NCBI GenBank assembly: GCA_964386975.1
Contig: CAYLUS010000047.1
Span: 1-16,019 of the forward strand
Length of the DNA stretch: 16,019 nucleotides
Reading direction: 5' to 3'
DNA from: UBA6136 sp964386975
Lineage (GTDB): Bacteria; Pseudomonadota; Gammaproteobacteria; Methylococcales; Methylococcaceae
Shown here: positions 7,075 to 13,396 of the stretch, piece after piece
How positions within the stretch are numbered: position 1 is the first letter of the stretch
How the letters are laid out: the number at the start of each line of letters is the position of its first letter
Notes under the pieces: model-generated
Seen by the model: the letters and a program-made list of their open reading frames with translations, nothing else
Told to the model about the DNA's origin: nothing
The model's database searches: none
Position numbers and translations under genes: made by a program

Positions 7075-8015
7075 AGCGTCCCTTCCTCCGGAAATAACGC
7101 CTCGATGAAGGCCTCTGCGTTGAAATCCTGTAGATCGTCGATGCCTTCCCCGATGCCAATGAACCGGATCGGGATACCGAACTGATCGGCGAGGGCAAAA
7201 ATGACCCCGCCTTTGGCGGTGCCATCGAGCTTGGTCAGCGCGATCCCGGTAAGACCCACGGCCTCATTGAATTGACGGGCCTGATTGAGGGCATTCTGAC
7301 CGGTCCCGCCATCCAGCACCAACAACACCTCGTGCGGAGCGCTGGCATCCAGCCGCGCCATGATGCGACGGATCTTACTGAGTTCCTCCATCAGATTGGA
7401 CTTGTTATGAAGCCGCCCGGCGGTATCGGCGATGAGCACATCAATCCCCCGGGCCTTGGCGGCCTCCAGCGCATCGAAAATGACCGATGCGGAATCGGCG
7501 CCAGTGGCCTGGGCAATCACCGGCACCTCATTTCGCTCGCCCCAGGTCTGAAGCTGCTCGACGGCCGCCGCGCGGAAGGTATCGCCGGCCGCCAGCATGA
7601 CGGAGAGGCCACGTTGCTGAAGGCGCTTGGCGAGCTTTCCAATCGTCGTGGTCTTGCCGACCCCGTTCACGCCAACGACCAGGATGACATAGGGCCTGAT
7701 CCCCTCCGGCACCTGAAGCGGTGCTTCAACCGTCTCGAGAATATCCTTCAGCTGGCCTTTCAGCGTGCCTCGAATCTTATCGGCATCGCCCAGCGCCTGC
7801 CGGTCCAGGCCCTGACTCAATTGCGCGATGACCGCCTGGGTCGTCTTGATCCCCATATCGGCCATCAGGAGTTGGGCTTCGAGCTCCTCCAGAAGATCCG
7901 GATCCATCCGTTTTTGGCCAAGACTGCTCCAAAATGCGGCCATACCGCTACGGGTTTTACCGAGTTGCCCCTCTAAACGCGCCAAGCGGCGATCGGCTTG
8001 GGTCCCTGGCATCAT
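7068..8015 (-). CDS. ftsY: FtsY module, alternative separate gene model starting at ATG 8015
   Basis: FtsY is the membrane-associated SRP receptor GTPase that docks ribosome-SRP complexes at the Sec translocon. Read alone from ATG 8015 it has 315 residues, the size of a minimal NG-type FtsY without the acidic A domain. Motifs in fused numbering are the N-domain LLEELEAQLLMADMGIKTT (384-402), G1 GVNGVGKTTT (458-467), G2 DTFRAAA (488-494), G3 DTAGR (540-544), LDGGTGQNA (577-585; Ala is usual where G579 sits), G4 TKLD (604-607) and GIGEGIDDL near the end. ATG 8015 has no Shine-Dalgarno, only a C-run, so separate translation would need coupling to an upstream stop at the ATGA. Its place in an oxidase-assembly operon is unusual; ftsY more often neighbours rsmD or ftsE/ftsX. 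The protein ends in a 7-base tail overlap with apeB. Confidence 0.6.
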   Translation of the reverse strand: MMPGTQADRRLARLEGQLGKTRSGMAAFWSSLGQKRMDPDLLEELEAQLLMADMGIKTTQAVIAQLSQGLDRQALGDADKIRGTLKGQLKDILETVEAPLQVPEGIRPYVILVVGVNGVGKTTTIGKLAKRLQQRGLSVMLAAGDTFRAAAVEQLQTWGERNEVPVIAQATGADSASVIFDALEAAKARGIDVLIADTAGRLHNKSNLMEELSKIRRIMARLDASAPHEVLLVLDGGTGQNALNQARQFNEAVGLTGIALTKLDGTAKGGVIFALADQFGIPIRFIGIGEGIDDLQDFNAEAFIEALFPEEGTLH

Positions 8016-9044
8016 CGAGGGGGGGGGCTGGCGCGCTGCATCGAGTGGGACGATTGCATCCTTTGCCTTTAATGGCTCAGGGCGGACGCTCAGGCCCTGC
8101 GCCGCACCCCATGAAAGTCCTTCGGAAATACGCGCCAGCTGCCACAGCAGCAGCCAGGCGGTCGCCGTATGAAACCCGACAGCCAGCGCCGGAAGGCGCA
8201 GCAAGACGACACCAAGACTTCCTGCAACCAGTAACAACAAGAGGAAGCTCAGGCCGAGACCCGTCCGGCTGAGGCCCGGAAGCTTGGGGTTGGAGGTGAT
8301 CGAAAGGCCCAGAGCCGTGCCACCCACAAAAATCATCAGGCCCAGCAGGCGATGGAGAAAATGAAGCGCGACCAGTGAGGATGCATCCGGAGCGCCCGAA
8401 CCCATCCCCAGCAGCGACTCCCATAAGGCTCTTAATGGGATCGGCTGCCACCAGGCACCCAGACACATCGGAACATCGGGACAGGCAAGACCTGCCCCAG
8501 CCGAGGACACCCAGCCCCCAAGGCCCACATTGATCACCACCAGAGACAGCATGAGGCGAGAGAGAACCAGAAGTCCAGGGGAGGGAACCTCCGGGGGCGC
8601 TCCTGCCGTAATTCGCTGCGAGAAACGGTGGAGCCCGAGGAACACCAGTGCCATGAGGCCAGAATGCAGAATCACCTTCAGGGGACCCTGAACCCACACC
8701 GTCCCCGTCAACAGAGGCCCCCATTGGAGGAAGGCCATCACGAGGAGGGCGAGGAGGATGAACGCCCCATTCAGCGGCTGTCTGAACTTAAAGATCGCCA
8801 GCAGGGAGATCAGGAAGGCGAGAAGACCCACACCGATGGACAGGGTGCCAACTGCGATTAAAAGCCAGTGCGCAGGCGGTAAAACGCTCCCCCGCGCCTC
8901 CGGAATGATCATCTGGCCAAGGCAGCCCGGCCAATCGGTACACCCGGCGCCGAATCGGATCGCCTGATCATAGCTCCCAAGGACTGCCGCCAAGAGGATC
9001 ATGGAAAGCGCGAGGATGACCCCTCTTTGAATTGTCTTTTGCAT
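7068..9044 (-). CDS. ctaA-ftsY: Fused ORF: heme A synthase (CtaA/COX15) joined to SRP receptor GTPase FtsY
   Basis: One open frame of 658 residues holds two complete proteins. Residues 1-343 are a CtaA/COX15 heme A synthase, which oxidises heme O to heme A. It has eight hydrophobic segments, cysteine pairs C35/C41 and C188/C194, and histidines H59, H127, H228 (HFLHR) and H292 in the places of the family's heme ligands. The first helical-bundle motif is degenerate: the usual E..HR reads PPAHW. Residues 344-658 are FtsY N and G domains, described in the next entry. The join (residues 339-344) is QPPPSM, with PPP encoded by nine C. CtaA is the third gene after surf1 and the Sco-like gene, 30 bases downstream of the latter. 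I know of no CtaA-FtsY fusion, so true fusion, slippage and a homopolymer error must all be considered. Both domain identities are firm; the fused state is not. Confidence 0.8.
   Translation of the reverse strand: MQKTIQRGVILALSMILLAAVLGSYDQAIRFGAGCTDWPGCLGQMIIPEARGSVLPPAHWLLIAVGTLSIGVGLLAFLISLLAIFKFRQPLNGAFILLALLVMAFLQWGPLLTGTVWVQGPLKVILHSGLMALVFLGLHRFSQRITAGAPPEVPSPGLLVLSRLMLSLVVINVGLGGWVSSAGAGLACPDVPMCLGAWWQPIPLRALWESLLGMGSGAPDASSLVALHFLHRLLGLMIFVGGTALGLSITSNPKLPGLSRTGLGLSFLLLLLVAGSLGVVLLRLPALAVGFHTATAWLLLWQLARISEGLSWGAAQGLSVRPEPLKAKDAIVPLDAARQPPPSMMPGTQADRRLARLEGQLGKTRSGMAAFWSSLGQKRMDPDLLEELEAQLLMADMGIKTTQAVIAQLSQGLDRQALGDADKIRGTLKGQLKDILETVEAPLQVPEGIRPYVILVVGVNGVGKTTTIGKLAKRLQQRGLSVMLAAGDTFRAAAVEQLQTWGERNEVPVIAQATGADSASVIFDALEAAKARGIDVLIADTAGRLHNKSNLMEELSKIRRIMARLDASAPHEVLLVLDGGTGQNALNQARQFNEAVGLTGIALTKLDGTAKGGVIFALADQFGIPIRFIGIGEGIDDLQDFNAEAFIEALFPEEGTLH
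8012..8015 (-). other. Latent ATGA stop/start overlap at the ctaA-ftsY join
   Basis: On the minus strand 8015-8012 reads ATGA. ATG is the first possible ftsY start, and TGA (8014-8012) is in the frame that ctaA would use with one C fewer in the adjacent run, or after a +1 slip. The surf1/Sco-like junction uses an identical overlap at 9677-9674, so this looks like an ancestral two-gene boundary. In the frame as given, TGA is not read by ctaA. Confidence 0.6.
8012..8059 (-). CDS. Possible 15-codon leader ORF ending at the ftsY ATG
   Basis: Inside the end of the ctaA module, in another frame, an ATG at 8059 opens a 15-codon ORF (MQSSHSMQRASPPPR) that ends at the TGA of the ATGA overlapping ftsY's ATG. 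AAAGG lies 6 bases before this ATG, a better ribosome site than ftsY itself has. It crosses the same C-run. With one extra C it would instead read straight into FtsY as an N-terminal extension. A coupling role is inference; a chance ORF of this size is quite possible. Confidence 0.25.
   Translation of the reverse strand: MQSSHSMQRASPPPR
8019..8027 (-). repeat. Nine-C homopolymer at the ctaA-ftsY junction
   Basis: The coding strand has nine consecutive C (nine G on the plus strand), read as Pro-Pro-Pro at residues 340-342. It separates the last CtaA linker residues from the first FtsY methionines. Its length decides the gene structure: nine fuses the frames, eight ends ctaA at TGA 8014-8012, and ten ends it at a TAA about 20 codons later. 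Such runs are slippage-prone in replication and error-prone in sequencing. Confidence 0.9.
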
Positions 9045-9074
9045 GCTGTAAATCCAGGGATAAGGAATGGAGGA

Positions 9075-9677
9075 TCAACCGATCTGGGAGGCCTTGAGGA
9101 GGTGTTTCAGATCCTTGACCAATCCGTAGGGATCAAAATCAGGGCGGTAGCGGAGGACCAGATTGCCCAGCGGGTCCACAAGAATCAGGCTCCCGTCCAG
9201 CGGCATCTCCGCCAGGGCGCTCAAAAGATGGTCGCGGATTTCCGGGACCAACGTAGCCAGCAAGAGCGCGTCATCATCCCTGATGGCCGGAAGATCCAAT
9301 ACGCCCTTGGCCGCCTTTCCGACCAGCAACAGGCGTCGTACCCGCGGCAATTCCTTGTTGAGCATGAGCCAGGCCTGGTGGGTCTTGTGGAGACTCTCAA
9401 GACAGACGGACTCACAGCGGGTCTCTGCCACCTGCAGCATCAGCCAGCGCCCCCTGAATTCTGCCCGGTCCATCACCTTTCCCAAGGGTTGCTGATCCAG
9501 CGTTTCGGGCGCCAGGGACTGGATGGGAATGATCAAGGTTCCAACGTTGCTGGTCTTGCGAATCCATTCCGGATGATTGGCATAGAGATAGGCCAAGGCA
9601 AAGGGGACGAAGGCCGAGAGCGCAATTAGAATGACGATGAGGCCGGCTCTTCGTCCGGGGGCGTGCGTTGAGGTCAT
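9075..9677 (-). CDS. Sco-like/thioredoxin-fold membrane-anchored protein of oxidase assembly
   Basis: This 200-residue protein has one N-terminal membrane anchor (about residues 12-32) and a periplasmic domain that looks thioredoxin-like. The segment RGRWLMLQVAETRCESVC carries C88 and C92 in a CxxxC spacing, the copper-binding spacing of Sco proteins. A later ILVDPLGNLVLRYRPDFDP resembles the Sco/thioredoxin region near the distal His. The usual Sco CxxxCP proline and a clear distal histidine are missing, so it is not a standard Sco1. Poorly named proteins of this kind lie between surf1 and ctaA in many beta- and gammaproteobacteria. Its start overlaps the surf1 stop by 4 bases (ATGA), and ctaA begins 30 bases after its stop. 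A role in copper or thiol handling for cytochrome oxidase is inferred from context and the cysteine pair. Confidence 0.75.
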   Translation of the reverse strand: MTSTHAPGRRAGLIVILIALSAFVPFALAYLYANHPEWIRKTSNVGTLIIPIQSLAPETLDQQPLGKVMDRAEFRGRWLMLQVAETRCESVCLESLHKTHQAWLMLNKELPRVRRLLLVGKAAKGVLDLPAIRDDDALLLATLVPEIRDHLLSALAEMPLDGSLILVDPLGNLVLRYRPDFDPYGLVKDLKHLLKASQIG

Positions 9678-10414
9678 GGGGTTTTATCCACAGCAGATGA
9701 GCGAAGGCCCGCTCGAATGAAGACGATGAGCGTGACGCCGGCAAACAGAAACCATTGGAGGGCATAGCCTTGATTCTTGCCGGGATCGAGGTGAGAGACC
9801 TGCCAGACCCGCACCCATCCATCAGGTTCAGCCGGGTCCAATAATACCTGATAGGGGGCCACGTCATAGCCCAGGCGCTGGGCCAGCGGACCCGGCTCTG
9901 GAACGCCGACGATGGCAGGCCATCCATCAGTTGGCGTCGTCGCCCCCTGAAGCTTGAGTGCGACCCGGTGCAACCGGTCGACCGAGCCTCGGATCGTGAC
10001 TACGCCTTCGGAGATGGCTGGCAATACGGGGACCTTTCCGCGATTCTCGCCGAGGGGAATCCAGCCTCGGTTGATCAGCACCGCGGGTCCCTCCGAGAGG
10101 CGCAACGGCGTCAGCACGTGATATCCGCTTTGCCCACCCTGCAACTGATTGTCGATCAGGAACTGATGGGCCGAATCAAAATGACCCTTAAGCACGACGG
10201 GCTTGAACCGCAAAGAGGCATCAAGGGCGCCGGGGGATGGCGGCCACTTGAGGGAAGCCTCCGCCTGATTCATCTGCCATTGCAACTGCAGCGCTTTCTT
10301 TTCCTCGGCTCTTTGCAATTGCCAGAATCCAAGCGCGATGAACAGGGGAAAGAACACCAGAAACAGAAGCCAACGGGTCAAACTCCCATTGAAGCTATAA
10401 TCAAATCTACGCAC
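9674..10414 (-). CDS. SURF1 family cytochrome oxidase assembly protein
   Basis: SURF1/Shy1 proteins help insert or stabilise heme a in subunit I of aa3-type oxidase. The protein has 246 residues with the family's two membrane segments: N-terminal WLLFLVFFPLFIALGFWQLQ followed by R-A-E-E-K (residues 15-39), matching the LGxWQLxRxxEK signature, and C-terminal YALQWFLFAGVTLIVFI near residue 219. The periplasmic core has GHFDSAHQFLIDNQ and LINRGWIP, typical of the family. The start is GTG 10414, supported by GGGAGG about 6 bases upstream. It heads the leftward surf1-Sco-like-ctaA-ftsY operon and is divergent from the DUF2909-like gene. Oxidase subunit genes are not in the window. Confidence 0.93.
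   Translation of the reverse strand: MRRFDYSFNGSLTRWLLFLVFFPLFIALGFWQLQRAEEKKALQLQWQMNQAEASLKWPPSPGALDASLRFKPVVLKGHFDSAHQFLIDNQLQGGQSGYHVLTPLRLSEGPAVLINRGWIPLGENRGKVPVLPAISEGVVTIRGSVDRLHRVALKLQGATTPTDGWPAIVGVPEPGPLAQRLGYDVAPYQVLLDPAEPDGWVRVWQVSHLDPGKNQGYALQWFLFAGVTLIVFIRAGLRSSAVDKTP
10396..10401 (+). promoter_or_regulatory. Candidate -10 (TATAAT) for the DUF2909-like gene
   Basis: A perfect TATAAT on the plus strand lies within the first codons of the divergent surf1, about 70 bases before the GTG at 10472. No convincing -35 (TTGACA-like) is found 16-18 bases upstream and no TGn extension is present. It is a plausible but unproven promoter. Confidence 0.35.
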
Positions 10415-10471
10415 TAGCGCCTCCCGCCGAGGCTCGAAGGCGCCCTGCCCCCTCTTGCAGCCAGATTTCCA

Positions 10472-10729
10472 GTGAAAGTCTTCATCCTCATTGCTCTTGC
10501 GATCATCATCACGAGTCTTGGATCCGCCCTCTATTACCTCCTCAAGGACCGGCAGCGATCGCCCCGGACGGTCAAAGCCCTGACCTTCCGCATCACTTTA
10601 TCGATCATCCTCTTCGGGCTCTTGCTCGCCGGTTTTGCGAGCGGCTTGATTAAACCCCATGGGCTCCGGCCAGTCCACGAGGCCCCCAACACCTTGCCCT
10701 CACCGGCGTCCGGATTGAAGAGCCCCTGA
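10472..10729 (+). CDS. Small twin-transmembrane protein (DUF2909-like)
   Basis: This 85-residue protein has two hydrophobic helices (about 3-23 and 41-61) joined by a basic loop containing KDRQRSPRTVKALTFRI. That layout and the R-T-x-x-A-L-x-x-R-I pattern fit the DUF2909/twin-transmembrane proteins found beside surf1 and cox3 in many beta- and gammaproteobacteria. The function is unknown; a link to cytochrome oxidase assembly is inferred from this repeated neighbourhood. The start is GTG 10472, the only usable start in frame, with no evident Shine-Dalgarno. The C-terminus (PVHEAPNTLPSPASGL) is Pro-rich and probably disordered. A strong hairpin follows 4 bases after the stop. Confidence 0.8.
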   Translation: MKVFILIALAIIITSLGSALYYLLKDRQRSPRTVKALTFRITLSIILFGLLLAGFASGLIKPHGLRPVHEAPNTLPSPASGLKSP

Positions 10730-10733
10730 ACGA

Positions 10734-10775
10734 ACAGAAGCCCGCTGGCAGGTGTAACCGCCAGCGGGCTTCTGT
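10734..10775. terminator. Bidirectional hairpin terminator between the DUF2909-like gene and fbp
   Basis: A perfect 16-bp inverted repeat (ACAGAAGCCCGCTGGC / GCCAGCGGGCTTCTGT) encloses a 10-base loop that holds a further GGT/ACC pairing. It lies between the convergent stops at 10729 and 10787. The GC core with flanking CTTCTGT gives a short T-rich tail in each direction, richer on the fbp side (TTCTGTTCGTTC). Termination in both directions is the natural reading. Confidence 0.85.
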
Positions 10776-10786
10776 CAGGCCGCGCG

Positions 10787-11785
10787 TTACTGGTGGTAAG
10801 ACTCGAGTCGCTCGACTTCGTTCTTCGATCCCAGAATGACCGGCACCCGCTGATGCACATCGGTGGGCTGAATTGAGAGAATCCGCTCACGGCCGGTGGA
10901 GGCGACGCCGCCTGCCTGCTCGACGATAAAGCCCATCGGATTGGCCTCATAAAGGAGGCGCAAACGACCGCCTTTGCTGCGAATCTTCTCGTCAATCGGG
11001 TAGGTAAAGAGGCCTCCACGCATCAACACGCGGTAGACCTCGGCAACCATGGAGGCCAGCCAGCGCATGTTGAAATCCTTTTCACGGCCCCCGTCCTTGC
11101 CCTTGATGCACTCATCCACATAGCGGCGGACAGGCGCTTCCCAGAAGCGGTGGTTGGACATGTTGATCGCAAATTCCGAGGTATCAACCGGCACCCGGAT
11201 ATTGGGGTGGGTCAGGACGAATTCGCCGATATTACGATCCAGGGTGAAGCCATTGACGCCCTGGCCCGTGGTCAGAATCAGGATGGTTGTCGGCCCGTAG
11301 ATGCAAAAGCCCGCGGCGACCTGGTCGGTTCCCTTCTGCATGAAGTCCTCGGCGGTAATCGTGGTCTTGCCAGTAGGCGCCTTCAGGATCGAGAAAATCG
11401 TGCCGATGGAGAGATTGACCTCGATGTTGCCGGAGCCATCGAGCGGATCAAAGGCAATCAGATATTTCCCTTTCGGGTACTGGTCCGGGATCTGGATGAT
11501 TTCGTCATTTTCCTCGGAGGCCATCGCCGCTAGGTGACCGGTCCACTCCAGAGAGCGGATGAAGATCTCGTTGGAAATGACATCCAGCTTCTTCTGGACT
11601 TCACCCTGGACATTTTCGGTCCCGATGACATCCAGGTTGCCGGCCAGTGCACCGCGATTGACTTCATGGCCGATGGCCTTGCACGCGGAAACGACATCAT
11701 TGAGCAGCATGGTCAGTTCGCCGGTGGCACCGGGGACCTTGCGTTGTTCGTTAATCAGGAATTGGGTCAGCTGTTGACCAATCAT
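10787..11785 (-). CDS. fbp: Fructose-1,6-bisphosphatase class I
   Basis: The enzyme hydrolyses fructose 1,6-bisphosphate to fructose 6-phosphate in gluconeogenesis and the Calvin cycle. The 332 residues match class I. Metal-site motifs are SEENDE (90-95) and FDPLDGSGNIEVNLSIGTIF (112-131). Substrate-site stretches NMSNHRFWEAPVRRY, GGLFTYP and GRLRLLYEANPMGFIVEQAGG follow in order. ATG 11785 is preceded by an excellent GAGGAGG at about 6 bases. It is third in the leftward gap-pyk-fbp cluster, 21 bases after the pyk stop, and ends at the shared hairpin terminator. Pairing with pyruvate kinase in one transcript is more typical of cbb (carbon-fixation) clusters than of glycolytic operons, where this gene would be called cbbF. 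Confidence 0.96.
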   Translation of the reverse strand: MIGQQLTQFLINEQRKVPGATGELTMLLNDVVSACKAIGHEVNRGALAGNLDVIGTENVQGEVQKKLDVISNEIFIRSLEWTGHLAAMASEENDEIIQIPDQYPKGKYLIAFDPLDGSGNIEVNLSIGTIFSILKAPTGKTTITAEDFMQKGTDQVAAGFCIYGPTTILILTTGQGVNGFTLDRNIGEFVLTHPNIRVPVDTSEFAINMSNHRFWEAPVRRYVDECIKGKDGGREKDFNMRWLASMVAEVYRVLMRGGLFTYPIDEKIRSKGGRLRLLYEANPMGFIVEQAGGVASTGRERILSIQPTDVHQRVPVILGSKNEVERLESYHQ

Positions 11786-11806
11786 GACGTCCTCCTCATC
11801 CTTCTA

Positions 11807-13312
11807 TTAATGGGCTGATTGACACGCCGGACACTGGGACCTCCAGTCCTCCGGTGCCGCGGCCAGAATCTCGTTGACCGATGAAATCTTGAGCGCATTG
11901 GTCCCGCCCTGGGTCCCCATGAGGTCCCCCTTGGTCAGGATCAGGATGTCGTTGGGATCCACCAGGCCCCGGCCCAGGAATTCTTCGACAATGGCCCGGT
12001 TCAAGACGGCATGATCATGAATCCCTACCGCATTGAAGCTGATCGGGTAGACCCCGCGGAACAGCGTCACCCGGCGACAGGTCTTTTCGTGCGCGGTGAG
12101 CGCAAAGATCGGAATACCGGAGCTGATCCGCGACATCCACAAGGGTGTTGAACCGGTTTCCGTCAGGGCACCAATCGCCCTCACCTCAAGGTGATTAGCC
12201 GCATACATGGCAGCCAGCGCGATGGTCTCATCGATGTGTTCAAACCGTTCATGCAGCCGGTGCTTGGATTTTTCCCGCGGGTACTTTTCCGCTTCGACAC
12301 AGATCTGCGCCATGGCCTTGACCGCAAGGTCCGGAAAGTCGCCGGACGCCGTTTCCGCCGAGAGCATGACCGCATCGGTGCCATCGAAAACGGCATTAGC
12401 CACGTCCGATACTTCGGCACGGGTGGGTACGGGATTGGTGATCATCGACTCCATCATCTGGGTCGCGGTGATGGCCACCTTGTTGTAGGTTCTCGCCAGG
12501 CGAATCAGATGCTTTTGGACATGCGGCAAGCGCGCGTCGCCGATTTCAACGCCGAGATCACCCCGGGCCACCATGATGGCATCGGATGCCTCGATGATGC
12601 CCTCAATGGTACCTTCAAGAATGGCTTCTGCACGTTCGACCTTGGCGACCAGCGCCATGTCGCTGCCCAAATCGGTCAGCAGCTTTCTCGCCTCCTCCAT
12701 GTCCTCACGGGAGCGGGGGAAGGAGATGGCAAGGTAGTCGGCATCAATGCTGACCGCCGTCTTGAGGTCTTCCTTGTCCTTGTCGGTCAGGGCCGGGGCC
12801 GAGAGACCACCGCCGAGTTTATTGATTCCCTTGCGATTGGAGAGGACCCCTCCGACCGTGACGGTGCACGTGACCCGGGTGCCGATAACGTCATCGACCA
12901 CCATGACGATCAAGCCATCGTTCAATAAGAGGGTATCGCCCTTCTTGACGTCCCGGGGCAAGGGTTCATAGCTGCAACCCACCTGGGTCTCATCCCCCTC
13001 ATCCGCAGGGAACGCCGTGTCCAGATCGAACTTCTGTCCCGCCGTCAGGAGGATCTTGCGATTGTCCTTGAACTTCTCGACCCGAATCTTGGGACCCTGC
13101 AGGTCGGCCAGGATTGCCACATGCCGATTGAGCCGCTTGGCAATTGCCCGGACCCGCTCTGCTCGTGCCCGGTGCTCTTCCGGGGTGCCATGTGAAAAAT
13201 TCAAGCGGACCACGTCCGCGCCCGCCCGAATCAACTTCTCGAGTACTTCAGGCGATTCGGAAGCCGGGCCCAAGGTCGCGATGATCTTGGTTCGACGAAA
13301 CACGTTAGGCAT
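11807..13312 (-). CDS. pyk: Pyruvate kinase
   Basis: Pyruvate kinase converts phosphoenolpyruvate and ADP to pyruvate and ATP. From ATG 13312 the protein has 501 residues. Signatures are KIIATLGPAS (9-18), VVRLNFSHG with R36, N38 and S40, ILADLQGPKIRVEKF, the KVERAEAI catalytic lysine segment, MVARGDLGVEIG, and TATQMMESMITNPVPTRAEV followed by DVANAVFDGTDAVMLSAETASG. A GTG at 13345 would add 11 residues (MALRAPEGWSP) but has no ribosome site, whereas ATG 13312 has GAAGGATGG upstream and begins right at the domain. The protein ends in QCPACQSAH, with a CPAC pair (C494, C497) that I do not associate with the family. It lies between gap and fbp and probably shares their transcript. Confidence 0.96.
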   Translation of the reverse strand: MPNVFRRTKIIATLGPASESPEVLEKLIRAGADVVRLNFSHGTPEEHRARAERVRAIAKRLNRHVAILADLQGPKIRVEKFKDNRKILLTAGQKFDLDTAFPADEGDETQVGCSYEPLPRDVKKGDTLLLNDGLIVMVVDDVIGTRVTCTVTVGGVLSNRKGINKLGGGLSAPALTDKDKEDLKTAVSIDADYLAISFPRSREDMEEARKLLTDLGSDMALVAKVERAEAILEGTIEGIIEASDAIMVARGDLGVEIGDARLPHVQKHLIRLARTYNKVAITATQMMESMITNPVPTRAEVSDVANAVFDGTDAVMLSAETASGDFPDLAVKAMAQICVEAEKYPREKSKHRLHERFEHIDETIALAAMYAANHLEVRAIGALTETGSTPLWMSRISSGIPIFALTAHEKTCRRVTLFRGVYPISFNAVGIHDHAVLNRAIVEEFLGRGLVDPNDILILTKGDLMGTQGGTNALKISSVNEILAAAPEDWRSQCPACQSAH

Positions 13313-13335
13313 GGGAGACCATCCTTCAGGTGCGC

Positions 13336-13361
13336 GTAGGGCCACATTCCGGTGGCCCTAC
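13336..13361. other. Hairpin in the gap-pyk intercistronic region
   Basis: GTAGGGCCAC and GTGGCCCTAC form a perfect 10-bp stem around a 6-base loop, in the 84-base gap between gap and pyk. On the transcript strand it is followed by GCGCACC and then the pyk ribosome site, without a U-tract. It is more likely an mRNA-stability/processing element or partial attenuator than a full terminator. Confidence 0.55.
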
Positions 13362-13396
13362 TTGGTTGGAGAGAGTGGGGTTGAACGAAGACCCGA

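Noticed and set aside
8077..8724. 215-codon minus-strand ORF within ctaA in another frame
   Set aside because: Low-complexity Gly/Ser/Pro-rich shadow of the ctaA module.
13313..13345. GTG start for pyk at 13345
   Set aside because: It runs through the intercistronic hairpin and lacks a ribosome site; ATG 13312 begins at the conserved domain with GAAGGA upstream.
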